Shown: positions 9,149 through 18,671, numbered from the stretch's first letter. The stretch: 64,000 nucleotides of DNA from Natronobacillus azotifigens (GCF_026805325.1 NZ_JAPRAT010000004.1:62001-126000); one strand, 5' to 3'. The notes: a model not told the origin generated them from the sequence alone. Program-made: numbers and translations.

Positions 9149-10141
9149 TCACCCTAAAATATCATCAATCGCTTTTAATTCCTCTTGACTGAACGCGAGG
9201 TTGTCCAGTGTAGCTACATTTTCTTCAATCTGACTAACTCGACTAGCTCCAATAAGTGCAGAGGTGATGGTTTCTTCACGTAACACCCATGCTAATGCCA
9301 TTTGAGCAAGTGATTGGTTGCGTTCTTTCGCAAGCTCATGGAGGCGCATTACTTTATTTAGCACTTCCTCCGAGATATCTTTTTCATTTAAGAAAGGAAT
9401 ATGATCCTTGGCTGCACGAGAATCATCGGGAATTCCTTTTAAATATTTGTTAGTTAATAATCCTTGAGCCAAAGGTACAAATGCAATACAACCAGCACCT
9501 GCTTGATCCAATACATCGGTTAAACCATCTTCGACCCAGCGATTAAACATCGAATAAGCTGCTTGGTGAATAATAAACGGTGTCTTATTTTCTTGAAGTA
9601 TCTCGATCGCTTTCGCTGTATCTTCTGCATTATAGTTAGAGATACCAACATATAATGCTTTTCCTTGACGCACGATTAGATCCAAAGCTTCCATCGTTTC
9701 TTCAAGTGGTGTTTCTGGATCTGGACGATGATGATAGAAGATATCGACATAGTCTAATTGCATCCGTTGCAAGCTTTGATCCAAACTAGAAACGAGATAT
9801 TTTTTTGAACCCCAATCTCCGTAAGGACCATCCCACATCGTGAAGCCAGCTTTTGTTGAAATAACGAGTTCATCACGATAGTTAGCAAAATCCTTTTTTA
9901 GGATCGCTCCGAAATTCTCTTCAGCAGAACCTGCAGGTGGTCCGTAGTTATTAGCTAAGTCAAAGTGAGTAATGCCTAAATCAAATGCGCGTTGTAACAT
10001 GGCACGTTGATTTTCGATCGGATCTGTTCCGCCAAAATTGTTCCATAAACCAAGGGAGATGGCAGGAAGCTTTAACCCGGATTTTCCAACTCGGTTATAT
10101 TGCATGTTTTGATAACGTTCTTTTGCTGGTAGATAATTCAT
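9149..10141 (-). CDS. Aldo/keto reductase, YghZ / L-glyceraldehyde-3-phosphate reductase type
   Basis: Cytoplasmic NADPH-dependent reductase of 330 residues with an (alpha/beta)8 barrel. Catalytic residues are visible: Asp and Tyr in FDLANNYG, Lys in ISTKAG and His in IFYHHRPD. The N-terminal MNYLPAKERYQNMQYNRVG and the GPPAGSAEENFG loop are typical of the YghZ/Gpr subgroup, which reduces glyceraldehyde 3-phosphate and methylglyoxal. The physiological substrate cannot be read from sequence. Single gene with its own terminator. Confidence 0.92.
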   Translation of the reverse strand: MNYLPAKERYQNMQYNRVGKSGLKLPAISLGLWNNFGGTDPIENQRAMLQRAFDLGITHFDLANNYGPPAGSAEENFGAILKKDFANYRDELVISTKAGFTMWDGPYGDWGSKKYLVSSLDQSLQRMQLDYVDIFYHHRPDPETPLEETMEALDLIVRQGKALYVGISNYNAEDTAKAIEILQENKTPFIIHQAAYSMFNRWVEDGLTDVLDQAGAGCIAFVPLAQGLLTNKYLKGIPDDSRAAKDHIPFLNEKDISEEVLNKVMRLHELAKERNQSLAQMALAWVLREETITSALIGASRVSQIEENVATLDNLAFSQEELKAIDDILG

Positions 10142-10207
10142 TGGCTGATTCTCCTCGTTTGTTCTCGGATTTTTTAAATTCTTAGATGACCGTTAGGCAT
10201 AAGGTGA

Positions 10208-10567
10208 TTAATAGCCTACTTGGACGGCTGCATTAACAATGTACATCAAATCATTTTTATCAGCTTGTTCTTCTAAAATAATGCCACTTGTGGTTGCCAA
10301 TCCACCGTCAACTACTTCCACAGTTACCTCACCATAAGGAATTTCTGCTTTGACTTTTTCTACATCAACAATTTCTTTGTCCGCAGGCACAGCCAAAACA
10401 ATGTTTACTTTCATCTGATGTAAGGACTGTTCAGGCAAATAATCTTTAATCCCTGGCATCGAGTTATAATGGATCGCATTTTCTACTGCGCGAATCGATG
10501 CTTTTGTTACGTCTTGGCCATGTGTATCAATTCCCACACCTGTTTCGATAAAGATAATTTTTTTCAT
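10208..10567 (-). CDS. Lin0512 family protein
   Basis: Small conserved protein of 119 residues matching the Lin0512 family: it begins MKKIIFIETGVGIDTHGQD and contains ASIRAVENAI and the ending YIVNAAVQVGY. Members often form ring-like oligomers and are found near amidohydrolases. The biochemical role is unknown. AGGAGGG precedes the ATG. The CcpA-like palindrome at 10640 lies about 70 bases upstream. Confidence 0.88.
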   Translation of the reverse strand: MKKIIFIETGVGIDTHGQDVTKASIRAVENAIHYNSMPGIKDYLPEQSLHQMKVNIVLAVPADKEIVDVEKVKAEIPYGEVTVEVVDGGLATTSGIILEEQADKNDLMYIVNAAVQVGY

Positions 10568-10639
10568 ATAAACCCTCCTATTTGATTTCTTATTTCCTGG
10601 GAAATAACAAAAAATATTACGATATCAATTGTTCTTAAT

Positions 10640-10653
10640 GGAAAACGTTTTCT
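10640..10653. promoter_or_regulatory. Candidate CcpA cre site upstream of the Lin0512 gene
   Basis: GGAAAACGTTTTCT is a perfect 12-bp palindrome core with the central CG of cre sites (consensus TGWAARCGYTWNCA; two end mismatches). Carbon control of the minus-strand gene is inferred. Confidence 0.5.
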
Positions 10654-10830
10654 ATTGCTTTCATTTTAGCATAACGAGTCCTATTGATAAAAACGTAACA
10701 AGAAACATTCTTATCGGGTTGTTAAATAATATGTAAATACTCAATAGAGAAACCTGTTTCAAGGATCGAAGTATTTCTCTTATCGGTTTATGAATCTTAA
10801 AGAGCAATCAATCAAAACCATTATAATTAG

Positions 10831-11376
10831 TTAAACAGTGAGCCATACGCAGATCGCTGTTGTTATAGGACTAATGGGAATTTTATATATATCAAAACGA
10901 ATGTTTTTTTCTTCAAATAATTGATAAATGACCTTATAGTCTTCGATTAGATAAAATTGTTGGATAGTAGGCTTTGGGAAGATCGATGATTTATTTTTCA
11001 TTATGATACGAACTCGAGTCCTTGTATGTTCATTGATCAATTTCGCGTGATCAATCTTATCCCATTTCAACCGTTTGACAACAGATCCCTTTAACAATAC
11101 ATGAAAGCCTTCATGGCTGATCCCTTCTGAGGTATTGCTTGTTATGAGCATAGTGGACGCTAAAAGGGCAATAAAGTAACCACCGAAGTCCGGTTTAAAC
11201 AAATAAGCAAGCGTAAAAAAAACAAAGCGACCAAGTGCAATGATTATCCATGTTGTCGTTTGTAATTGGACTTTCACTATATGTTTTCTAGCTGTAAAAA
11301 TGTTGATAAAAATCACGATAGTAAACAAGGTACTAAGAAAGATCGTTCCCCACAATATAAACCACTCCTGTTCCAT
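10831..11376 (-). CDS. Hypothetical membrane protein
   Basis: 181 residues, family not recognised with confidence. Membrane segments lie at about 7-27, 43-62 and 66-80. They are followed by a soluble beta-rich part (about 85-160) containing ISHEGFHVLLKGSVVKRLKWDKID, cut here as ISHEGFHVLL then a KRLKWDKID turn, which resembles bacterial PH-like (YcxB/DUF5673-type) domains that follow short membrane hairpins. The start has only a weak ribosome site. It stands alone between unrelated genes. Confidence 0.6.
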   Translation of the reverse strand: MEQEWFILWGTIFLSTLFTIVIFINIFTARKHIVKVQLQTTTWIIIALGRFVFFTLAYLFKPDFGGYFIALLASTMLITSNTSEGISHEGFHVLLKGSVVKRLKWDKIDHAKLINEHTRTRVRIIMKNKSSIFPKPTIQQFYLIEDYKVIYQLFEEKNIRFDIYKIPISPITTAICVWLTV

Positions 11377-12266
11377 TCATAGCCCTATGTTCTCATAGAC
11401 TTCTCTATTGAACAAGAGAAAAGACATGCTCAACGTCGTGAACATGTCTTCCTCCCCCCTTTATGGGATATGCGGAAAATTTGTTAATGACTTCTTATTC
11501 TTACCAAACTGTTACGTCTCTGACGATCTGAACTCGTCGTACTTGAAGCTCGGTATGCCATCTCTTATATTCTCAATAGAGAGAGGCTTCACTTGCACTT
11601 TCCGGAAAAACATTCTACTAGCTGTCTTGCAAAACGGTTTACTAACGCTTACAAAATCATTAGCCACGTTCCTGACGAGTGATATGTCGTCAGCGAATCA
11701 AATTTTCCGCCAAGGCTGTGCAGTTCACATGTGATGTGAAACCTTAATCAAATATTCAAACCGATGATCAAGTTACGCGAACAAAGGCTTTACGAAAAAA
11801 ATATAAGCCAAGTTCTCCTAATCACATGTATTTAGCCTTGTAGTTATCTATACCCGAATGGAAGCGCTCTAAACACATTTGTGATTGATTTCTACAGTTT
11901 TTTTTATGCTATACTATGGATGTTGTTTTTGAAAAAGTGTTTAAAGAATACAGAATCAATTAGTATTCATTATAGATGGATTTATGCTGTTACGTCGTGG
12001 GTGTTTTGTAATGAGTATCATCAATCAGAGGACGAACTACAAAGGAAGCATTGTCCGATTTGAATATCCGGTTTAACGAATTGATGATACGATTAGTGGA
12101 TGGCGAAAAGGCCGGTGTTATGAGTAGAGAGCGAATTACGATGGATTAAGAGAGTTCATGTTTTGATTTGTATGGTTTTCATCAAGGAATCCATATGCCT
12201 AAACAAGAGCAGATCACGCGCGAAGGTAACGTCATATACTATCAGTTAAGAATTAGGAGGTGTTCT
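11377..12266. other. Long gap with traces of a decayed minus-strand gene
   Basis: No intact gene. At 11421-11450 a hairpin (AGACATG / CATGTCT), read on the minus strand, is followed by TTTTCTC, so it looks like a minus-strand terminator. Just upstream of it on that strand (about 11740-11470) are open pieces in two frames, one with FADDISLVRN and IENIRDGIPSFKYDEF. The family is not recognised. Plus-strand frames in this gap lack ribosome sites. Possibly the wreck of a mobile-element gene. Confidence 0.35.
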
Positions 12267-13046
12267 ATGTTTATTATTTATCTACTTATTGGACTGTTAA
12301 CCACTATGATTGGCTCCATGGCAGGGATCAGTGGTGGGATTATCATGAAACCAGTTCTAGATATGTTCGGCCATTTTGACTTAGCAACAATCGGCGTGCT
12401 ATCGGGTGGTACTGTGTTGGCTATGTCGAGTGTCTCGATCTTTACAGCTTATAAACAAGGAATATCGATTGAATTCAAACAAGGCCTGTTGATTTCGATC
12501 GGCTCCATCACAGGCGGTACGATAGGCAAAGAAGTCTTTAATCAACTCCTCGTTCATGAACAAGTTGCTAAACAAGTCGGTTGGATTCAATCCATGATCC
12601 TTGTGTGTATTCTTGTCGTCATTTTTTTATTTATGCGCTATAAAGATTTCATCACAACCCTTAAATTACAAAATCCATTAGTCGTGATAGTCGTCGGAAT
12701 GATTTTAGGTTTTTCAGCAGCTTTTCTAGGAATTGGTGGCGGACCTTTAAATGTGGCGGTACTTGTTTTATTATTCTCCATGGACGTTAAAAAAGCAGCC
12801 GTAAACTCGATCTTTATCATCTTTTTTGCTCAACTATCTGGAATTTTCATTGTTTTGTTTACAACCGATTTAAGCAGTTATGATTTATCGATGCTTCCAT
12901 TTATGCTAGTTGGAGGAGTTAGTGGAGGTTTGATCGGATCTAGAATACGTCCATTTTTATCTGTTAAACAGGTCAGTATTTTATTTAACGTACTAATTAT
13001 TAGCATTATCGTAATCAATATTTATAATATCATTCAGTATTTATAA
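12267..13046 (+). CDS. TauE/SafE family sulfite/sulfonate exporter-like permease
   Basis: Integral membrane protein of 259 residues with about eight helices and the two-fold repeat of the TauE/SafE (DUF81) family, seen as MAGISGGIIMKPVLD near the start and FLGIGGGPLNVAVL in the second half. Members export sulfite, sulfoacetate or related organosulfur anions; the substrate here is unknown. The ATG at 12267 is chosen because AGGAGGTG lies 4 bases ahead; an upstream in-frame extension to 12168 has no ribosome site. Confidence 0.88.
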   Translation: MFIIYLLIGLLTTMIGSMAGISGGIIMKPVLDMFGHFDLATIGVLSGGTVLAMSSVSIFTAYKQGISIEFKQGLLISIGSITGGTIGKEVFNQLLVHEQVAKQVGWIQSMILVCILVVIFLFMRYKDFITTLKLQNPLVVIVVGMILGFSAAFLGIGGGPLNVAVLVLLFSMDVKKAAVNSIFIIFFAQLSGIFIVLFTTDLSSYDLSMLPFMLVGGVSGGLIGSRIRPFLSVKQVSILFNVLIISIIVINIYNIIQYL

Positions 13047-13290
13047 GATCATTGGTGAATGGGGGTTTTCTTCTTTTTTATCTTTGCTCAAATAATAATA
13101 TGTTTGTTAAATGAATGTATTGTCATGGTGTTTGAAAAAAAGAAATCGAGCTGGTACAAGTGGTGCAGAGTATGATGTGATCAACCTTACCAAATAACAG
13201 TTATGGGGAGGATCTTATTGCGGACAAAAGATGGAGTTTGACACGATGGAAGATAGTGAAGCTTAGCTAGGGATTGGAGGAATTTAACCG
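13047..13290. other. Gap before rlmH with a possible decayed small Cys-rich ORF
   Basis: In B. subtilis a small CxxH/CxxC protein gene (yyzF) lies between htrC and rlmH. Here, near 13159-13195, a GAGTAT..TGTGATCAACCT stretch would read EYCDQPYQ after removal of two bases, but no open gene remains. Weak evidence, recorded as a possible remnant. Confidence 0.2.
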
Positions 13291-13770
13291 ATGAATATCA
13301 CAATAGTTACGGTTGGGAAGTTAAAGGAAAAGTATTTAAAACAAGGCATTGCCGAATATGTGAAACGATTGGGCGCTTATGCTACGATAAAAGAAGTGGA
13401 AGTCCCTGATGAAAAAGCACCGGAGAACTTAAGTGAAGCGCAGATGGAAGAAATAAAGAATAAAGAAGGCGAGCGAATTCTTGCGAAGTTACAACCCGAT
13501 ACCCATGTGATTACGCTAGAAATACAAGGGAAGCAAGTGACTTCAGAACAATTGGCTAAAGAGCTTGATCAACTGGCTACACACGGAAAAAGCAAAATCG
13601 CCTTCGTGATTGGTGGGTCATTAGGATTAAGTGAAGCTGTGATGAAGCGGAGTAATTATGCTTTGTCCTTTTCAAAAATGACCCTACCACATCAGTTGAT
13701 GCGTTTGGTATTGGTCGAACAGATTTATCGAAGTTTTAGGATTAATCGGGGGGAACCGTACCATAAATAG
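13291..13770 (+). CDS. rlmH: RlmH, 23S rRNA pseudouridine-1915 N3-methyltransferase
   Basis: SPOUT-class methyltransferase of 159 residues that methylates pseudouridine 1915 of 23S rRNA, in helix 69. Family signatures: [16 protein letters not shown] at the start, [13 protein letters not shown] for the trefoil-knot SAM site, and the C-terminal [23 protein letters not shown] lies ahead of the ATG. The last codons, reading GEPYHK, are the sequence used as the SCC attachment site in staphylococci, and accessory DNA begins immediately after this gene here too. A terminator follows at 13839. Confidence 0.98.
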   Translation: MNITIVTVGKLKEKYLKQGIAEYVKRLGAYATIKEVEVPDEKAPENLSEAQMEEIKNKEGERILAKLQPDTHVITLEIQGKQVTSEQLAKELDQLATHGKSKIAFVIGGSLGLSEAVMKRSNYALSFSKMTLPHQLMRLVLVEQIYRSFRINRGEPYHK

Positions 13771-13838
13771 TGGTAAAGCAAGGAGTGGAAGTTGAATTAA
13801 GTAAAACTCATATTTGAAAAATAAATTAATAAATTTAT

Positions 13839-13875
13839 ACCCCTTGGACTATATGAAAAGTTTAAGGGTTTTTAA
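13839..13875 (+). terminator. Terminator of rlmH
   Basis: ACCCCTT pairs with AAGGGTT around an AT-rich loop, followed by TTTTAATTT. Confidence 0.65.
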
Positions 13876-13990
13876 TTTGGGCTAGAAAAACAAGTGAGAA
13901 GGGAATAAATGTTCTGCTTTTGATTAACTCTTTCATGTTTAAATGGTATAATAGTACATATTATAATTTCGAAAAAAGAAGGTAGAGCAA

Positions 13991-14600
13991 TGTTAAATAA
14001 TATTAAAACTGTGATCTATCAACCAGAGGGTATCGATGTAGAAATAGAAATTTAAATAGGAGTCAAAAGAGTTTAAATACTACTAATGAACATATGAAAA
14101 ATTGGAACAAAAAGATTGTCTAAATTACTATACGATAGTGAAACAAGAAGTCCCTAGAAAATTAAAAGGAAGAGTTCACATTATAATCTAGGCGTTATTT
14201 TTACTATTGCTATCAGGGGGCAGTATTTTGAAGAATTTAATAAACTAATAAATTTTGCAAACGCAAATGATGTAAGTACTGAATTTTAGTGCTTATACCG
14301 ATCAAAGAGTGGAAAATTGTTAAAGAGTATTTTAGATGGTGTTGTGGATATTGATACACAATTCAAAGTTGAAGAATATATTGTAGATTTTTACGTATCA
14401 GAGGTCGGATTAGTATTCGAATATGATGAAAAACACCATAAAAAACAAATTGATGCAGATGAAGAACGTCAAAAATTATTGAGGAGAAATTAGGGGTTGA
14501 ATTTATAAGGGTTAATGAAGGCGAGGAACTTTATGGCCTCAACCGTGTTATTAAGTTTTTAATGAAAAAAGAATTACAAAAATCAAATGGGGGTGAATAG
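13991..14600 (+). pseudogene. Decayed gene with C-terminal DUF559-like endonuclease domain
   Basis: A start with GAAGG ribosome site and a TATAAT box upstream (near 13946) opens MLNNIKTVIYQPEG and stops after about 20 codons. Further pieces appear in other frames: GVIFTIAIRGQYFEEFNKL (about 14190-14250), then VEEYIVDFYVSEVGLVFEYD followed by EKHHKKQIDADEERQKLL (14362-14480), and after a one-base frameshift near 14480 EEKLGVEFIRVNEGEELYG to a stop at 14600. The last parts match the DUF559/Vsr-like nuclease fold found at the C-terminus of phage antirepressor-like proteins. Several stops and shifts make it non-functional. Its 3' end runs into the RhuM ribosome site. Confidence 0.7.
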
Positions 14601-14601
14601 A

Positions 14602-15594
14602 GTGCATAATGAAACCAATATACTAATCTACCAAACAGAAGAAGGTAACACAAAAATAGATGTTAGATTAGAAAATAAAACAGTATGGATGACACAAAAA
14701 GCAATAGCAGAATTATATCAAACCTCACCTCAAAATATTACGCTTCATATTAAAAATATTTATGAAGAAGCAGAATTGCAGGAAGAGCAAACTTGTAAGT
14801 ATTACTTACAAGTTCAAAATGAAGGTTCAAGAGAGGTGAAAAGAAAAGCGAAACACTACAACCTTGAAATGATTATCGCAATCGGCTACCGAGTACGCTC
14901 CCACAGGGGTACACAATTCCGCCAGTGGGCGACAGAGCGTTTGAATGAATATCTTGTTAAAGGTTTTACAATGGATGATGACCGACTAAAAGAAATGCGT
15001 AACTTTGGACAAGACTACTTTGACGAGTTGCTTGAACGTATCCGAGATATTCGTACTTCGGAAAGAAGGTTTTATCAAAAGATTACGGATATATATGCAA
15101 CGTCAGTTGACTACGATCCGAAGGCTGAACAATCACAGGAGTTCTTTGCAACGGTGCAAAATAAATTTCACTTTGCCATACATGGTCATACAGCATCAGA
15201 ACTAATTGTAAGTCGAGCAGATGCTACAAAGGAAAACATGGGCTTAACGTCATGGAAAGGTGATAAAGTACGCAAGCAAGACGTTAGAGTTGCAAAAAAT
15301 TACTTAAATGAAAAGGAAATGAAGCAACTAAATCGTATTGTAACGATGTACCTTGACTATGCAGAAGACCAAGCAGAGCGGAATCAACCGATGCATATGA
15401 AAGATTGGGTAGACAAGCTAACTGCTTTTTTACAATTCAACGGGCGTGAAATTCTTGAAAATGCAGGCAGGGTATCAAAAGAGGTAGCTGAAAAGTTAGC
15501 AGTAAAAGAGTATGAAAAGTTTAATCAGAATCGCATCGAAAAGCGTGATAGTGGTGATTTTGATGACTTCATAAAGAAAAATGAGTTGAAATAA
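14602..15594 (+). CDS. RhuM family (virulence/antirepressor-like) protein
   Basis: Full-length RhuM-family protein (about 330 residues), named after a Salmonella pathogenicity-island gene; function not established. Visible family features: ILIYQTEEGNTKIDVRLE, VWMTQKAIAELYQTSPQNI (a helix-turn-helix-like segment), YNLEMIIAIGYRVRSHRGTQFRQWA, and in the C-terminal half a QNKFHFAIHGHTASELI segment. GTG at 14602 is preferred: GGGGGTGA (14589-14596) is the ribosome site, while ATG 14587 overlaps it. Homologues travel on mobile islands and sit near restriction and toxin genes, which fits this decayed accessory stretch after rlmH. Confidence 0.85.
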   Translation: MHNETNILIYQTEEGNTKIDVRLENKTVWMTQKAIAELYQTSPQNITLHIKNIYEEAELQEEQTCKYYLQVQNEGSREVKRKAKHYNLEMIIAIGYRVRSHRGTQFRQWATERLNEYLVKGFTMDDDRLKEMRNFGQDYFDELLERIRDIRTSERRFYQKITDIYATSVDYDPKAEQSQEFFATVQNKFHFAIHGHTASELIVSRADATKENMGLTSWKGDKVRKQDVRVAKNYLNEKEMKQLNRIVTMYLDYAEDQAERNQPMHMKDWVDKLTAFLQFNGREILENAGRVSKEVAEKLAVKEYEKFNQNRIEKRDSGDFDDFIKKNELK

Positions 15595-16037
15595 TACCGA
15601 GATAGAGAGTACTACAATTGGAAATATATTTAGAGATTTTATCTATATGGTTACAGAGTGACTTAAATTAATAGTTGCTCAACTAAATCAAGGTTTAATC
15701 GAAGGGACATCCAAAACGGTTACTGACACCGATGTAGGTAAAATAAACGCAGGAGTAGATTTTTTGAAGATATTGAAAGACCGCCAAGTAAAACATTACA
15801 ATTTTCTACTCATCGATCTGATACACTTTCCACCTACCAAAAATTACACATTATGATCTTTCACACGGTAAATATCACCATTTAAATGTATAATGACAAC
15901 GCTTTCTTTTTGGTGGTAAAATAAACAAGAATACTTATTGTGGTTGTGTTGCCAAAATTGACATTGCAATACGCTAGAAAACAAAGCTCTTTACTCGTAG
16001 TCAAGTAAAAAAAATTAAAATCCAGGTGGTGTTTGTA
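15595..16037. other. Gap between RhuM and the GH43 gene
   Basis: No intact gene. An open remnant without start (about 15672-15850, with VAQLNQGLIEGTSKTVTD) may be a gene scrap of unknown family. The cre-like site at 15894 is described separately. Confidence 0.4.
15894..15907. promoter_or_regulatory. Candidate CcpA cre site upstream of the GH43 gene
   Basis: TGACAACGCTTTCT matches the cre consensus TGWAARCGYTWNCA except for two positions and lies about 130 bases before the glycosidase start, consistent with glucose repression. Confidence 0.55.
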
Positions 16038-17447
16038 TTGAAAAAGCAAGGCTTTAATCCTTACCTTCCTTCATGGGAGTACATTCCTGATGGTGAACCT
16101 TACGTCTTTGAAGATCGTGTTTATGTTTATGGATCACATGATCGTTTTAACGGCCATGCATACTGTCTGAATGATTACGTCTGTTGGTCTGCTTCAGTAG
16201 ATAATTTAGCGGATTGGAAGTATGAAGGTGTGATTTATAAAAAGACCGATGATCCAATGAATGCAGAAGCTAACATGTGTCTTTATGCACCGGATGTCAG
16301 CGTTGGTCCGGATGGTAGATATTATTTGTACTATGTCTTAGACAAAGTACCCGTTGTCTCCGTGGCGGTGTCAGATACACCTGCTGGTAAATTTGAGTTT
16401 TATGGTTATGTTCACTATTCAGATGGAACGCGCTTAGGAGAACGAGCAGGTGATGAACCACAATTTGATCCAGGTGTAGTAACCGAAGGCGATAAAACGT
16501 ATCTTTATACGGGATTTTGTAGTCCTGGTGATCAATCAAGAAGTGGCGCGATGGCGACAGTACTTGATAAAGATATGCTAACGGTTTTAGAGGATCCAGT
16601 CTTTGTTGTGCCAAGTCAATCGTATAGTGCAGGAAGCGGCTTTGAAGGTCATGAATTTTTTGAAGCTCCCTCAATTAGAAAAATAGGTGATACTTACTAT
16701 CTTATCTATTCTTCTATTGTTATGCATGAGTTGTGCTATGCAACGAGCAAACACCCAACAAAAGATTTTGTGTATGGTGGTGTGATTGTAAGTAATAATG
16801 ATCTTCATATCGACACGTATAAGCCTACTAATAAGCCAATGTATTATGGTGGTAACAATCATGGAAGTATCGTTACTATAAAAGGCGATTGGTACATATT
16901 CTATCATCGTCATACCAACGGATCTAATTTCAGTAGACAAGGATGTATGGAGCCTATTGTGATACAAAATGATGGCACCATTCCTCAAGTAGAAATGACT
17001 TCCTGCGGCTCTAATGGTGGTCCGCTTGAAGGTAGAGGAGAGTATCCAGCCTATATTGCGTGTCACCTCTTCTGCGATGATGAGGCGGTGTATACAGGAG
17101 ACTTGTGGATGGATACCCAATTTCCTAAAATCACACAAGACGGCAAAGATGGTGATGAAGAAATAGGCTATATCGCCAATATGACCGAATCAGCGACAGC
17201 AGGCTTCAAATATTTTGATTGCCAGGACATTAGAACGATCAAAATTAAGGTGAGAGGTTATTGCAGTGGAGCATTTGAAGTGAAAACAGCGTGGGACGGA
17301 GAACCACTAACGACCATTCCAGTAGCATTTACAAATGTTTGGACAGAATACCAATCAGATGTGGTTATTCCAGATGGCATTCAGTCCCTATACTTCACGT
17401 ATAGAGGGAATGGTAGGGCGAGTTTAGCTTCGTTTACACTTGAATAA
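16038..17447 (+). CDS. Glycoside hydrolase family 43 protein with C-terminal CBM6-like module
   Basis: Cytoplasmic glycosidase (no signal peptide), probably acting on beta-xylosides or alpha-arabinosides. The five-bladed propeller domain (about 1-325) shows the three carboxylates of GH43: Asp early in NPYLPSWEYIPDGEPYVF, Asp in LYAPDVSVGPDG and the general acid Glu in GHEFFEAPSIRKIGD. The last 130 residues form a beta-rich CBM6-like module, with TAGFKYFDCQDIRTIKIKVRG. The start is taken as TTG 16038 because AGGTGG (16024-16029) lies 8 bases upstream; GTG codons at 16026 and 16029 overlap that site. About 469 residues. Single-gene unit between a cre-like site and a terminator. Confidence 0.88.
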   Translation: MKKQGFNPYLPSWEYIPDGEPYVFEDRVYVYGSHDRFNGHAYCLNDYVCWSASVDNLADWKYEGVIYKKTDDPMNAEANMCLYAPDVSVGPDGRYYLYYVLDKVPVVSVAVSDTPAGKFEFYGYVHYSDGTRLGERAGDEPQFDPGVVTEGDKTYLYTGFCSPGDQSRSGAMATVLDKDMLTVLEDPVFVVPSQSYSAGSGFEGHEFFEAPSIRKIGDTYYLIYSSIVMHELCYATSKHPTKDFVYGGVIVSNNDLHIDTYKPTNKPMYYGGNNHGSIVTIKGDWYIFYHRHTNGSNFSRQGCMEPIVIQNDGTIPQVEMTSCGSNGGPLEGRGEYPAYIACHLFCDDEAVYTGDLWMDTQFPKITQDGKDGDEEIGYIANMTESATAGFKYFDCQDIRTIKIKVRGYCSGAFEVKTAWDGEPLTTIPVAFTNVWTEYQSDVVIPDGIQSLYFTYRGNGRASLASFTLE

Positions 17448-17452
17448 ACGTT

Positions 17453-17488
17453 AAGAGTGGGAGGGAAACATGAACTTCCACTCTTTTT
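17453..17488. terminator. Terminator after the GH43 gene (duplicated at 38881)
   Basis: AAGAGTGG and CCACTCTTTTT enclose GAGGGAAACATGAACTT. Nearly the same hairpin with the same loop occurs at 38881-38914, and the flank up to about 17520 (rc TATCGAAAAAAGAATTAG) also matches there, so a terminator plus gene 3' end was duplicated. Confidence 0.7.
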
Positions 17489-17801
17489 AATTATTTCATC
17501 TAATTCTTTTTTCGATAGCGAGTACGAATTATTGTGTTGATTAATGCATTGAGCAAAGTAAAATATCCTTAAATTAAGAAAAACCTGCACTTAGTAATAT
17601 TAAGGTGAACCATATGAACCAAACCAGTTCTATAGATGATTTGTCTGTTTTTGGCATAGTTAACATTAATATTGTAATAACACCCTGTTAATGTAATAAT
17701 GTGGATGTGAGGCTGATACAATAAGACTTCAATTGAGAGTTAGATAGTAAGAAAACCCGAAAAATAAAATTCAAACATTTGATAAATAAGGGACGATAAC
17801 A
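17489..17801. other. Gap upstream of the first ABC gene set
   Basis: No gene. It contains the duplicated tail noted above and an AT-rich stretch (17659-17702) with partly repeated GTTAACATTAATATTG / GTTAATGTAATAATG that may be regulatory. Confidence 0.35.
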
Positions 17802-18671
17802 ATGATAAAAAAAGAATTTATGAGGTATATGAGATCAAAGTTTCATTTCTTGCTTCTATTAATTTTAGTATCAATTGGATTAGCAAGTTATTATTTCTCG
17901 TTTCTGGAATTGGAGTTATTCCGAGGCCAACTAAATACTGTTAGTCAAGATCTTAATAGGGGTGCTCTTCAAAGCCTTATTGATAACTTTGGGTCCATGG
18001 TATATTTCACAGATTTTATTTTCTCCAATGATTTTTATCAATTGTTTATCATTATTCTATTTTTAGGGATGGGTGTTTCTCTTTCATCAACTACAATGCG
18101 TTATATGAAGTCTGGACTAGGAAATACTGTTGTTGTGAGAACAGGATATAAACGCTTCCTTAAGGAATTAATTATTGCCCAATCTCTTTATATTGCAGTA
18201 CTTATCATGATAGTCATGAGCCTATTGTTTATAATTGCTTTAATCATAAGCGGAGGTTCATTGAGTCCGGTTAACTTGGGAGAAAGTTCATTTGCTTTTG
18301 TACAGATGTTAGGTATTGTTATAGCTCATATAGGGATACTTATCGTTTTTTCTGTAGTAGTCAATTCAATCACGTTACTGACCCCGTTATTTATAAAAAA
18401 TTTATATATAATTCAATCATTTCCAGCAGTGATGTTCATCGTTATTCCAATCATTTTAGGGTCTACTTTGGCAAACTTATCTCCTTTTCTCGGGCAGGTT
18501 AGTTATATTATGATTCCTTTTATTACACTTGCAACCATACCTGATTATTTCATAACAGATATCTCTAGCACCTCTGCAATGATCCAATTGATACCAATAC
18601 TATTTTTAATTATCCTAGCATTTATTATTTTCCGATTAAATGTTTATCGGTTTTCTAAAGAGTACTTATGA
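17802..18671 (+). CDS. ABC-2 type transporter permease subunit
   Basis: Membrane protein of 289 residues with about six helices (near 16-34, 78-98, 118-150, 165-190, 200-220 and 255-280) and a large loop after the first helix, the usual plan of ABC-2 permeases. It starts a set with a second membrane protein (18860) and an ATPase (19531). Such three-part sets commonly give bacteriocin or antibiotic self-protection, but nothing here fixes the substrate. ATG with GGGACG-type weak ribosome site. Its stop overlaps an ATG that opens a short broken reading frame. Confidence 0.8.
   Translation: MIKKEFMRYMRSKFHFLLLLILVSIGLASYYFSFLELELFRGQLNTVSQDLNRGALQSLIDNFGSMVYFTDFIFSNDFYQLFIIILFLGMGVSLSSTTMRYMKSGLGNTVVVRTGYKRFLKELIIAQSLYIAVLIMIVMSLLFIIALIISGGSLSPVNLGESSFAFVQMLGIVIAHIGILIVFSVVVNSITLLTPLFIKNLYIIQSFPAVMFIVIPIILGSTLANLSPFLGQVSYIMIPFITLATIPDYFITDISSTSAMIQLIPILFLIILAFIIFRLNVYRFSKEYL

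Noticed and set aside
11408-11734. Plus-strand open frame of 108 codons
   Set aside because: No ribosome binding site, odd composition, and the minus strand of the same stretch shows better traces of a decayed gene with its own terminator.
13110-13200. CxxH/CxxC small protein gene between the TauE gene and rlmH
   Set aside because: It would need at least one two-base correction and lacks the first Cys/His pair; kept only as a possible remnant.
13752-13770. Complete SCC-like element with two attachment sites
   Set aside because: The rlmH tail resembles the attachment site because it encodes the conserved C-terminus; no second copy and no recombinase gene were found in the window.
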